This document shows, one piece after another, positions 47,790 to 59,303 of a DNA stretch of 64,000 bases. The translations under genes and the position numbers were made by a program. Source of the stretch: Cryptomeria japonica (Eukaryota > Streptophyta > Pinopsida > Cupressales > Cupressaceae); NCBI RefSeq assembly GCF_030272615.1, contig NC_081414.1, forward strand, positions 305,633,664 to 305,697,663, written 5' to 3'. Every line of letters begins with the position of its first letter. Positions within the stretch are counted from its first letter, which is position 1. Under the pieces are notes generated by a model. It made no database searches. It saw nothing but the letters and a program-made list of their open reading frames with translations, and was not told the DNA's origin.

Positions 47790-48643
47790 AGACCCATATA
47801 TTCATGAAAATTTCAAATTCAAATGTTATGCCTTCTTTTCTTTTTCAAACTTTTACCTGTTGCTGGTTGTGGGGGCTTCTTCTTTGGTTAGTTGTTTTTT
47901 AGCTTATATGTTGTTGGAAGTGGTTGGGTTCATGTTTTTAAGGAGGTTGTGTTTTGATGTTCTTGTCCCCTTCCCCTTCCTCTCACTTTGTTGGGATGCT
48001 TTTGCCTTAGCAATGGTCTTGCTTGGTGTTGGAGTTGATTTTGGTTTTTTTTTTGTGTTCTTGTCTCTTGTCTAGGAGTTTGTTGGTGATCCTTGGGGTC
48101 TATGGTGTGCTTGAGGTCTCCTCTCCCCTTTTTGGGGCTAGCCTCTTGTATTTTTTTGGAGGTTTTTGCTACTCTTTTTTTCTTCTTTGGCCTTTGTTTT
48201 GTTAGTGTGTTGCTGCTAATTTTCAAGGGCACGCTCTAGTTTTTTGTTTTCCTAATTTTTGGTTAAGGGAAGTTTCTTGTTTTGAGGTTGTTCCTAGCTT
48301 GGTTGGAGCCTAATTTTCTCTAGTTTTCTTTTTTCTCAAGTGGTTTTGTTCTGCTAGTCTTTTGGGCCATCTCTGTGTTTCTCCTATGGAGGTGGAGTTT
48401 TTTCTTACAACTAAGGATTGGTTTTGGTTCTCTCCACTTCTTTCATCCTCTTTTTTATTTCCTATTGAGGTGGTGACTTTCTATGTGGGAGAGGTTGGAA
48501 GTTGTTTTGTGGGGGACTTTCTTGTCTTTGGCTTCTTGGATGCAAGGATGGTTCAAGCTTAGCTCCTCTTCCTGATGGTATCTTGTTTCTACTAATCCTA
48601 TGGAGGTGGGATGCTCTTCAATTAAGGTGGAGGGGAGCTTTGC
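47790..48643 (+). other. LINE-tail-like host sequence, left half
   Basis: T/G-rich sequence of the kind seen in plant LINE 3' ends, continuous with 54785-55306 once LINE-C and one target copy are removed. The right half ends in an A-rich tail (CAAAAACAAAAAAA near 55293-55306). No reading frame is credible. A basic minus-strand frame at 48232-47930 is a by-product of T/G-rich composition. Confidence 0.4.
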
Positions 48644-48660
48644 AAAAGAATTTTGGACTT
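48644..48660. repeat. Target-site duplication of LINE-C, at poly(A) end
   Basis: This 17-base copy differs from 54768-54784 at one base and is followed by the T-run of the tail. Confidence 0.85.
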
Positions 48661-48757
48661 TTTTTTGTTTGGAAAAGGGGTAAAAAATTATTAGATCAAA
48701 TAAAGTAGTACACAAAAGAGGGCACCAAGCCCAGCAAAGAGAGAAAGAATAGAGAAA

Positions 48758-51700
48758 TCAACAGAAAGCCCCCAAAATGGCCATATCTTCCTTGACCAAA
48801 CCCTCAAGATCATGAACATACTCAAGGGGTAGACGATCCCAATCTTCAACTTTCCACCCCTCCAAACGATTTGAAGCCCATTTTTCCAAATAATCAGTAG
48901 TTCTATTCCACTCATAGGGAACATAACGAGAAAAAACTTCATCCAGAGTAGCACTCAGATAAAGAATTTGTCTACCCACCATTGCCAAATGCCAATCCAC
49001 ATCTTTCATCTTTTGTCGATTCAACATATCCACCACAACTTGGGAGTTAGCCTCACAGATAATCTAACTCCACCCTAAAGAACAACCTCTTTCAAGGGCC
49101 AAGAGGATAGCCAAAGCTTCCATAAAGTTATTAGTATTTAAACCCTTTTATTTAGATAAGAAAAAGACAACATTGCCAGAACTATCCCTACCAACCCCTC
49201 CAACCCCTGCATGCCCAGGATTCCTCTGACAAGACCCATCAGTGTTGATCTTAAGATAAACTAGAGGAGGGGGGACCACTTACCATCCCGACAAGCCTTC
49301 CTTTTAGCATTTTGCTCCTACCCTGATGTCTCTTACAAACTACATCACCAAAGTCCATTCCAAAAATGATCAAGCTTTGAACCACATGCATGTCACTAGA
49401 ACCAATATCTACAACAAGGTCACATTTAGCAGCTCAAGTTTCCTAAATCATATTCAAAATACTTAGCCACACTTGGTGCACCATTTTCCTCTTATCCTAA
49501 AAAATCTAGAGGTTTCTTTCCAACCACACCTGCCAAATAATAAAACTTGGGCCAATGTCCTAGGCCACATCCAGAAAAGTTGTCTTGGTACGAGGTCTGC
49601 CAAGACTAGCCCAAAACTCCACCAAGGTACTAGGATGGACACAAACATGCTTCTCGACTTCCCACCACCAATGCCAAATATACCTAGTGAAAAAACAGTG
49701 GAAGAAAAGGTGGGAGTTATTCTCCTCACTATTGTTACATAAAACATAGATGGATGGCCCATGGAACCCTCACTTTTGAAGATTCTCCTAGGTCAGGCAG
49801 TTATTTTACACCACAAGCCATAGGAAAAAAATGCACTTAGGCCAAGCTGACTTATTCCAAACTTGCTTCCACCAAGGGCAATCAACCTTTTCAAAAGTCA
49901 TTCTCTCGAGCTCTCGGTAACCAAAAGCCACAATATACTTACCCTTTGGATTAGGACCCCGAGCAAGAATATCCACACCTCTAAGAGAACTACACAATCT
50001 ACTAGCTAGAATGCTAGAAAGAGCCTCCCTCTCCTCCAGAGAACCCCTAGGAGGCCATTCCTAAGGTTCTTTCCATTTGGGAATCTCACCACTGCCCACC
50101 CTTAAGAAAACCTTAAAATCTTCAACATTATGCCAACCAACCGCAAGAAAACTATCACAAAGAGGTTGGAGCTAAGGAAGCTGAGATCAAACGTGGGGGA
50201 ATCCATCACATGAATCCATCCAACATAAAGCTTCAGAACCCTTGTTACAAATCTAAAAAAGACCCTTCTTAACTAAAAGAGCTCCTCTCTTCAAGGTACT
50301 CCAGATCATAGAGCCTCTACTAGTCAGGCTATATCGAGGAACATCCTTACCTTTCACTTCACCAAGATACTTAACCTTGAGAATTTTAGCCCATCCTTGA
50401 TCCTAATTAGTACACCATCTCCAAAAAATCTTAGTGGCAAAAGCATTACCAATCAATCTTGTTTACCACAGACTAAGGCCTCCCTCTTGCTTCGATTTCC
50501 AAACAAAGTCCCATTTGACCAAACTCCACTTAGAAGAGAGAAAACTACCTGACCATAAGAACTACCTAGAAAGATAATCAAATTCCTTAATAAATCTTAC
50601 AGGGGCAGTTTGCACAAAACATCTATAAATAGGAAGTGCCTAGATCACTGACTTCAAAAGTGTAACCCTGCCAACAGTTGAAAGCCACTTGTTAGTCCAA
50701 TGAATCACTTTGCTCTGAAACTTATCCAAGATCTCCTTCTAGAGGTCTCTAGGCAATTTATGGTCTCAGAGGGGAATTCCAAGGTAGACTAAAAGAAGGA
50801 ATCCAATTTGGAACCTTAAAATACAGACAACCCTTGCTTGAATGGGAGCAGGAGTATTAAAGAAAAAGATATGAGATTTTTCTTTGTTAATCTTCTGTCC
50901 AGAAGCTTTAGCATAAACATCCAATGCTCTTCTAAAATTAGTGGCTTCATTGATTCTAGCAGCACCTAGTAATGCAGTGTCATCCACAAATTGAAGATGA
51001 GAAGTAGGAGGAAGACCATGACCCCACTTCTAGCCTTGAATCAAACCTTGCCTAACTTGAAACTTGATAAATCTCCCCAAGCCTTCCTCCATCAAGATAA
51101 ATAAATAAGGAGAGAGAGGGTCTCCTTGTCTAAGGCCTCTATAAGAACTAAATAAGTATGTAGGCTCACCATTAATGAGAACATCAAAGGAAGGTGAGGT
51201 AATACAACTCATAACCTAGCTAATCCATTCATTTTCAAAGGCAAAAGACAAGACAATTTTTTGCAGAAAACTCCATCAGACCCTATCATAGGCTTTGGCC
51301 ATGTCAAGCTTTATGAACATGGACTTCTGCTTAGAAATCGCCATAAAATGCACTGCTTCAACAATAATGATGATCCCATCCAAAATCTATCTTCCAGAAA
51401 TAAATCCCCCTTGGTCCTCAGAAATTAATATATTGAGCCAAGGCTTTAACCTTCCAGCAATCAATTATGTGATAATTTTGTATGTAACATTGCACAAAGC
51501 AATAGATTGAAATAAAGAAAGAGAGTTAGCTCCTTCCTTTTTTGAGATGAGTGCAAGAAAAGTGGCATTCAGAGCCTTAAGAATCTTCTTGTTGCTAAAG
51601 TATTCCTGCACAACCTCAAAAAGATCCATCTTAACAATATCCCAAAAATATTGAAATAACTCTATAGGAAAGACATCTGACCCAGGGGCCTTTCCTTTCT

Positions 51701-52955
51701 TTGTACCAAAAACCACAAATTCAACCTCAGATAGAGATATAATAACCTAATAGCTTCCTGAGCGATCTCCCTATGGGAGGAGACCATAGTGCCATCAAAA
51801 GATAAAGGAGAATTTATGATACTCCGATGTCTTCTATCCTTAACTGTATTGTGAAAAAACTTGGTGTTCCTGTTACCTTCCTATAACCAATCAACCCGGT
51901 CCTTTTGTTTCCAATAAATCTCCTCCCGCAACTCACATTCATCCAACTCTTTGAGTGAGAGAGTCTCTTCTCTAAAGCTTCAGACATACCTTTCTCCCTA
52001 ATCTGACGAGTAATGTAATCAACCCTTAATTAAGCATCCCTTTTAGATGAAAAGAGATTACCAAAGCACATTTTATTCCACCTTTTCAACCTGTAGTTAA
52101 CATGTTGCAACTATTTGGCAAAAGAAAACATTGTAGTACCATAAGCTGACTTCCTTAATTCCACCATTCCTTCATGTGATCCTGAATAGAGCAATACCTC
52201 AACCACATAAGCTGAAATTTAAATGAAGTATTCTTTGTCATCCAAAACTTGGTAGCAATCAAAATGATTGGCCAGTGATCTGAACCTCTCCAATCCAAAA
52301 TCTCTGAGTTTGTAGTCCAACTATCCTCCATCCAAAAGCAAGAAAATAGGAACTTGTCCAATCTTTATGAAATAACCTCTACCCCACATCTCTTGTTATT
52401 CCAGGTAAACAAACCATTGGATGGTTGGACATCCACAACCTTCAAGAGTTCAATATTACTTCTCAAGAGCCCCAAAGAAGGATCAAGGTTTGGGCTACCT
52501 CCCTTCTTCTCCTCTAGAATTAATATAGCATTAAAATCTCCCGCTAGAATCCAAGGGAGAAGAGGAGCAAGAGAACAGACAAATCCTATATGTGACCAAA
52601 GTATTCTTTCCATTAAGATCATTTGGAGCATAAACATTGGTGAAAAGGAGAATATCACTAGTTCCATAGCAAGTGGCCGCCAAGGAAATAGAAGACTTTC
52701 TAGAAATCCACCATAGTGGTGCAAACTTTTGAGGATCCCATAGTAGAGCTAAACCTCGAGAGCTACTCTAAGCCCCAATACATTGATAAAGACATCTTGA
52801 CCAAATCTTGGCAGCCATGTTGAACATACTATCAACAAACAACTTACTATCCGAAATAAAAACCACATCAAGGGAATGAGACCTAATAAACTCTTGAATA
52901 GCCTTTTATCTAGGGATTATATTCAACCCCTTACATTCCATGAAATAACAATCAT
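48758..52955 (-). pseudogene. LINE-C ORF2: endonuclease, reverse transcriptase, RNase H
   Basis: ATG 52955 opens MIVISWNVRG. The QETK motif has decayed to FISDSKLF. ILAGDFNAIL and LFTWNN follow (52520-52370), then GSDHWPI near 52290. Reverse transcriptase shows [34 protein letters not shown] (about 51130) and the catalytic FVDD at 50990-50979. A KINKEKSHIFFFN stretch and LGIPL follow. A zinc-binding tail lies near 49990-49470. The end of an RNase H domain lies at 49036-48758 (VPYEWNRTTDYLEKWAS, matching the REWNxxAD landmark). Several TAG stops and frameshifts occur. Confidence 0.85.
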
Positions 52956-54390
52956 TTCTGAGACTGAGAGAAATGAGAATCAATGGTCTTCACAAACCTA
53001 GACTCCACCAAAGTCTCCCCATCTAACTTCACCTTTTCTTGATCTTTTTTCCTTCCCACTTTAGGAAGCTTTTCTGAAGCATCCTTGAAATCTTTTTGTC
53101 AAATTTCTAAAATAGAAGGAGAAGCCTTACTTTTGCTCCCATCCCGAAACACCTTCCCAATACCAGACACCTAACAGATAGGTTTTGAACCCTCCTACAC
53201 ATCCTTGCATCCATTTGCTCCCAACTCTCCCAAGGGCACCGAGGAAATATTTGTATCCATTTGCACCCTAACCACCTCCTCTTGTAAACCAGTCCGAGTA
53301 TCATTATTCTCTTCCCCACCTATTTCTCCTACTTCCAAGAAGTCTTGGCCAATAGGAATATTGGCAATAGCTCCATCAAACTGTTCTAGATCCTCCAGAG
53401 CATCAAATCTATTAAAAACCTCATCCTCCTGCCTGTCCTTGAGAGTCCTCTTTAGATCTCGACCCTTATTGCAAGCTCTAACTAGAATGAAACCTTCCTT
53501 ACCCTCCTTCTGAATGGCCTTCCCTTTGTATTGCTTAGGAGGTGCATTTGTAGGTCTGAAATTGAAACCCCCTAAAGGTTTAGTTTTGGGACACATCCTC
53601 TGCAAATGCCCACATTCATGACAAAGACTACATCGAAATGGTAACGTCTCATAATCAAGCTGTTGGATCCAAGAGCTTGATCCCAACTAAATTTCCATGG
53701 AGTCTGGCAAGGGTTTACTCAAATCAATTTCTACACACACACGAGCATAGGTAATTACCTTCTTGTCCATAGTCTAATGAGAAGGACCAATAGGCTTCCC
53801 AAGCTAGGCTGCAAATACATTAAAGATGTCCTCTCTCCAGAATTCTAGAGGAAACCATGGAAGCCTCACCCATATAGGAACCCGCGAGGGAAGCTCTTCC
53901 ATAGGATTAAAGCCGATATGCCAAGGTTTGATAAAAAGCCCAACTTGATTGTAGAAATAGGGCCTCCCTTCAAATACTTTATTTTTGTTTGATATGCATG
54001 AAAAACAACCATGAAGTAGCCATTTGTAGCCAACATTACATCCATCTCCCCCTTTGGATTCCATGTGCGGCAAGCCCACAATTCCAAAAAGGGCAGGGAC
54101 ACCTGAATCCCCAAAAACTTATAGATCAAAGCATGATTTGACAAATAATTAATGTCATCTGCAACCGAATTAGGCTAGATCAGAAGGATAGGCCTACTAT
54201 CACTCCTTTCCAAGCATCCATTTACCTTTGATGGCTTAAAACCTCCAGGTTGAGAAGAAGGTTCACCCATATAAAGGATTTTCTCCCCAAACACCAGATT
54301 TTCATGCATAAGAATGGAAGGACTACCTCCCACAACACCACCCTTAAAGGGTATATTCAAACCACTCAATGAAACCTCTCTCATGGCCAT
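52952..54390 (-). pseudogene. LINE-C ORF1 (DUF4283 and CCHC knuckle)
   Basis: The start is taken at ATG 54390 (MAMREVSLSGLNIPFKG). The DUF4283-like part reads HALIYKFLG, GYFMVVFHAY, KPWHIGFNPM, PIWVRLPWFPLEFWRED and ITYARVCVEIDLSKPLPDS (about 54150-53690). It is followed by a CX2CX4HX4C knuckle in FRCSLCHECGHLQRMCPK near 53640-53590. The C-terminal part is acidic, then Lys-rich, and ends SHFSQSQK. The TGA stop overlaps the ORF2 ATG (ATGA). A few stops and frameshifts are present. It would bind element RNA. Confidence 0.8.
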
Positions 54391-54767
54391 GCAAGGCCCA
54401 AACTAGAAAAAAATCCAAAGATCTCAAACCGGGCACGAAAAGGCACCAAAAGGAAAAGGCAAACCCCCCAAAAAGATTTCGGTGCAAATCCAACACCTCT
54501 CCAAAATGGTCAACACCACTTAGTAAAGGCAAACCAAAAGAGTCATGACGCACACCAAACCCACACCCTGCAGAACAGAGAACCCTTCATCGATAGCCCC
54601 CGCCAAAAAATGCACAAAAGAAAGAAGAAAAGAAGGAGAAGACCCCAAATGCACAGAAAACCGACCGCCACTCGTATGCACAAGAGATTAGACACGGCTA
54701 GGACACGGATTCTGTAGCCAAGTTGTAGACCGAACGCACTCCATCCTCTCCATAAACATCAACATCA

Positions 54768-54784
54768 AAAAGAGTTTTGGACTT
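54768..54784. repeat. Target-site duplication of LINE-C, at 5' end
   Basis: It matches 48644-48660 with one change and adjoins the presumed 5' end of LINE-C. Confidence 0.85.
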
Positions 54785-55306
54785 GTTGTTTTGAGGCCTT
54801 TGCTATTTTTTGTAGGTTGATTTTGGGTGCCAAGTTAAAACCTAGTGAGAAGGTTTGGGGATGCCATTAAAATCCTTTGTTCCTCTTCTTCATCTTGATG
54901 GTTTGGGAGGGTCATGTGTTTTTGGATGCTAAGATTATGGGAGGCTTGCTAAAACCCTTTGATAAGGTTAAGTGAGCCTATAATAACCCTTTGGAGCTTA
55001 TGGGAGCCTTGTTAAAATCCATTGTTAAGGTAAAAGGTTCTTCGAATCACTGTTTACTCATGTCTAAGTAGTCTAGTCTGTTGGCTTCGACCTTTTATTT
55101 TCACAGCCAGTTCTTTCATGCTTATCTTGTGTTGTATGGTTGTGGGTTGGTTGTTGGTTTCCTTTGTAATATTTTATTGCAATGTTCTTTGTGTGGGTTT
55201 CAGATCTCATAAAATGTAAGGATTTCTGGTCCCTTCAAAATATGTTGTATGGGGTTTCGAATACCCCTCAAAACTTGTTTTCCCCTTGATCAAAAACAAA
55301 AAAATT
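54785..55306 (+). other. LINE-tail-like host sequence, right half
   Basis: Continues 47790-48643 after LINE-C. It has TTTCAGATCTCATAAAATG and ends GATCAAAAACAAAAAAA, which looks like the 3' end of a plus-strand LINE or SINE. No target duplication was found for this older element. Confidence 0.45.
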
Positions 55307-56862
55307 AATGTATGAGATTTCACATTTAAGATCCTCTTTCTTTAAAAACTTGATAAATAATTATAAAAAAAAAAGTTTAAAGTTTGAGAAAAATTATGTA
55401 ATTGAAAAATATCATTAAGATGATAATATGTTCTAATTTTGTCAACAAATATTGAAAATAATGTTGATGTAAATTTTAGTAATGGATTGTGTCACACGTG
55501 ACATTTTATTTTTAAGTTCTGAAAGGATTCACTTCATATTTTCAAGCCTAAAATAAGTGTAAAATGGAAAATATCTTTCAAAATTTCAAATATAATATAT
55601 ATATCAAATTGAAAAACCATTTTGTTTATATTTGAAACAAATATATATTTTTTTATGTAATTGATATTTATTTTTGTACATTCAAGATATATTTTACAAA
55701 AAATACATACTTTTAAGGATCAAACTAGGGATATTCATTTTCTCCAAAATCAAATTTCCATTTTATAAATAAAAATTGTCCCATATTTTTTCCCCTTCGT
55801 TAACCTTCAATTTTTAACTCTTAATCCAATGTCTTTATGAATTTTTTTAAGAAAATATTTAATTACTTCCCTTTAAAATCTAAAGTGGAAGAAAATTTAC
55901 CTCAATAAAACTTATATTTATTGGTTGTATTGTAGAAATTCTGCCAAGAATTCCACTTCCACATAAACAACCTAATAAATAGTATCACATTAACATATAC
56001 AGTGAAAGTTAACAATTGTTCTCTTCCTTCAATGTCATTTTCACTTAAGATGGGAGTGATTCTCTCATTCATCACCATGAACAAAAAGGGTAATTATACA
56101 AAATTTATGTGCCTGTTTTTATGGTCACGTATTGGAAAATAAAAAATACTATGGAAATCATCGCCACCCAATATTTTAGAATTTTTGAAGAGGAACATTT
56201 GGATGTTACATGTGTATATAGTTTTTTTGTATGTGTATATAGTTTAATTTTGAATAAAATTCTCTTGCTAAACGATGGCTCTCATTCCATAGATATGTTG
56301 GTAGATCTAAACACTTTGAAATATCATTTTGTTGGGAGATGTTATTTACTATGGAAATTGGAATTCCTCTTATATCTATGTTTCCCTACTTCAACCCATT
56401 AGTACAAGTATTCCAGTGGGTGGTGCATGATGCTTCAAAAGGAGGTATTTGTATCCTAATGTGAATGTTGGTATGGATTATCTAGTGTCTCACCCACCCC
56501 TTCTCTTTCATATGCATATGTAATTTCTATTTAACCCTTTATGAAAGATTTCCATCAATCTTGTACAAATGATTTTCACTATTATAAAAAAAATCCTCTT
56601 ATGTGTGCTACTACTATTCTTGTGGCGATTCTAGTATAGGAAGTTGTTAAAAATAAGGTTTACATCTCAAGTAAGGTTTTAATTAGTAGATTTAGTTTTA
56701 TATGGCCTTTTATTCTTGATATACATTGATGTATTTCTAAGAACCAAAATCAACTTGTTGTGGGTAAGATCTAGAAATTACTCTCATGCTTAGATAGTTT
56801 TTGTAGTTGCTTTTGATTTTTTGATGATAGAGAGGTTGTGTTAGTTGTTCATGGTTAGAAGT
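55307..56862. other. AT-rich stretch without genes
   Basis: No coding region, RNA gene or clear repeat could be supported on either strand. Short frames, such as 56109-56402 plus, have AT-driven composition and no family likeness. Confidence 0.5.
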
Positions 56863-57166
56863 GGGATTCATGGCCTCTCTTGATTCATCTTTGGTTTTCT
56901 TCTTTCAATCCCCTAGAAGAGTGCATTGATATCATGTTTGTTTACAAGGTATCAACTTATCTACTTTTATAGTTCTACTGTAAATTTGTCTATGAGGCAA
57001 TTGGTAATACTTTGGGATTCATAGCCCCACTTGATTAATCTTCGGTTTCCTTATTTTAATCCCCTAAAAGATTGTATTGATATCATGTTTTTTTACAAGA
57101 TATTACCTTATCTACTTTTATAGTTCTAGTGTAAATTTGTCTATGAGGCAATTGGTAATGCTTTTT
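56863..57166. repeat. 151-bp tandem duplication, two copies
   Basis: GGGATTCAT(G/A)GCC begins at 56863 and 57014. Both copies carry CCCCTARAAGA, the stretch TTGATATCATGTTT, and TAAATTTGTCTATGAGGCAA, with identity near 88% by eye. It ends about 100 bp before the first ORF1 ATG of LINE-D, so it could be LINE-D 5' UTR or its flank. Confidence 0.85.
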
Positions 57167-57272
57167 GGTTCATACAAATTTTATCATTGTTAGTGCATTT
57201 TTTTGAAAAGAAGCTTTGCAAGGCCTCATGTAAATAATTGACATACTTTAAGGACAACGCTAATAACTAGTA

Positions 57273-59303
57273 ATGGAGAGATCTCAGAGCCAAGGAAATT
57301 TGCAATCTCAGGAACAACTAAATCAGCAAGATCAATGGAAGTTTCAGATCCCTCACCAGTGCCAGAGGTATGAATATTAGGATTTATAGTGGCATAGGAG
57401 AAATGTATATCGAAGCTCAAACAAACAAGTAAAAAATGGAAATAAGTTTCAATTCTTTGAACAAAGAAGGAAAGGGAAAGGAATTTAGAGCTTTCATCAC
57501 ATAAATTACACAATGAGGTGGAATAGAAGTGGGCCTTTCCATTTAAACTCAAGTAATTTGAGAACTTAGTTCCTGTTTAAGGAAAGATCTTTTCTACAAT
57601 AGGGATTCTCTAGGGGATGGAAATTAGGAAAAATGAAGGTTGGGATGGCTCCACATGTGACTCAAAGGCTTCCTTATTTTTCTATGGGGGCAATTAAAAT
57701 TCCTATTGGAGGGCTTGTAGGGAACAACAATCAAAGCTTCAAGATGCACTCAAAGAACTTGGTTACTTAGAATGATTGAAGGAACCATGATAAACCAATC
57801 TAGTTTGATGAAAGACAACATAGATCAATCCCTAACCATATTTGAACCTTAAGAGGAGATTCATCTAGATTTTTGCAAAACCCCAAGGAAAGATGGTTGA
57901 AGACTTATCAAGGAACTAAAACCCAAAAATCCCAAGGAAGTTTCTAGAGGATAAAACATTTGGGCAGAAAACTCTTTGTCATGCCCTCAAATCTCACGAT
58001 GACAGAGGTAAAAATGTTAAAAGGTTTATCCTTAATTGTTAAATGGGGAGGAGAAGGATAATAAGAAGGGAATTCTGAAGAAATAATCAAATGGTGGAAA
58101 TAAAAATACCTAGATAAGGTAAGCATCTAACCCCTCCAAAATGTTTGTTTACCGATTGAATGTATAAATGTATATTTAAAACATAAGATCCTTTATGGTA
58201 GTCCTAGCTTCTTTAAAGGAAATATTTTTACCAAAATAAACTTGATCATAAACTTTGACTCAAGGAACTTCAAGGTTAATAAATCTTTAAAATGGGTGAG
58301 TCTAGTGGGTCTTCCAAATGAATACTGGAGTAGGAGGATATCATTAGAATAGGAGATGCATTGGGTTCCTTCGTAGGAATGGATGGAGATTTATTAAATG
58401 GGAAAACAAGAGATTCAACAAAGATTTGCATAGAGATTGACATGGATTTGGGGATATACAATGAGCTAGAAATTGTTAGAAATTGGGGCAAGTCAAAGCA
58501 AAGAATCAAACCTTTGAATGAAAATTACCTAGAGCACTTCCTTCCCAGAGGAAAAATGCAAGAAGGAACTTCAAACACCCTAGGTACAAATGAGAGTTTT
58601 GAATATTTTGACGAGGAAGATATGAACCTAGGGATTAGAGCCATAGAAGGAAGTCCTCCTAAGAGAAGAAAACATGAGAATTAATTTGCAACAATAATAG
58701 GGAATATTCAAGGAAATCGAAAGGGAGGAATGGATAATAACCCCCAACAAGTGTAAGACATAAATAAGGAAGTAGAGTTGGTAGTATTACTAAAAGACAC
58801 ATATGATTTAAGACACACTATTTGCCAACATTTGGAGGAAGTTAGATAGACTGATAATAGAGAAGAAATGAGATGTGAGACTAATCCATTAATGGCTAGG
58901 AATAACTAAAAGAATAAGATGAACATCTAGGATACTGGCTTACACTTGATGGGCTTTGTTGAATATTCACAAATGGTAGAGGAGGTGGGTAGGAAGGAGA
59001 ATAGAACTCAAAGATTAGAAGAGAAAGGGAAATAAAGAAATAAGATAGCCATGGAGGGTCTAAGTGATGAAGATGAAGGGGAGGAATATAAATATTAGAA
59101 TTATATAGATGCAATAAGGATTGAAGAAAGGTTGCTAGAACAAATTAAATCTAAGAATAGAGGCCCTAAGATCTTTGAGTGAAAGAGAAAAAAAAGAACC
59201 ATGAAAAAATCCAAAGTGAAAGTCTCTATCATAGAAGACCACAAAAGAGAAAGCAATTTTAATACAAGCTTTGGGAAGGTGCTCAACCTTCCCCAATCAC
59301 AAT
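57273..59303 (+). pseudogene. LINE-D ORF1 (DUF4283-like)
   Basis: ATG 57273 opens MERSQSQGNLQSQEQLNQQD. With frameshifts, the middle reads FVMPSNLTMTEVKMLKGLSL, IIKWWK, INLIINFDSRNFKVNK and SLKWVSLVGLPNEYWSRRI (about 57980-58340). The order fits the WVxLxxLPxEYW core of plant LINE ORF1. The C-terminal part has FEYFDEEDMNLG and ends with a basic stretch (KRKKRTMKKSKVK) and LNLPQSQ. Its TGA (59302-59304) overlaps the ORF2 ATG at 59301. No zinc knuckle was seen. Confidence 0.65.

Larger units (their letters stand above)
48661..54767 (-). mobile_element. LINE-C (L1-type with RNase H), full length, with 17-bp target duplication
   Basis: AAAAGAATTTTGGACTT (48644-48660) and AAAAGAGTTTTGGACTT (54768-54784) flank the element with one difference. 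The plus-strand T-run just after 48660 is the poly(A) tail of the minus-strand element. Inside are a 5' UTR, ORF1 with DUF4283 and a CCHC knuckle, and ORF2 with endonuclease, reverse transcriptase, zinc-binding tail and RNase H. The size, 6.1 kb, is that of a complete copy. Confidence 0.9.

Noticed and set aside
47930-48232. Basic 100-codon minus-strand frame
   Set aside because: It is the complement of T/G-rich LINE-tail-like sequence; the Lys/Gln richness follows from composition and no family is recognisable.
57226-57552. 108-codon minus-strand frame
   Set aside because: The plus strand here gives the Gln-rich start of LINE-D ORF1, which fits the downstream domains. The minus frame is a shadow.
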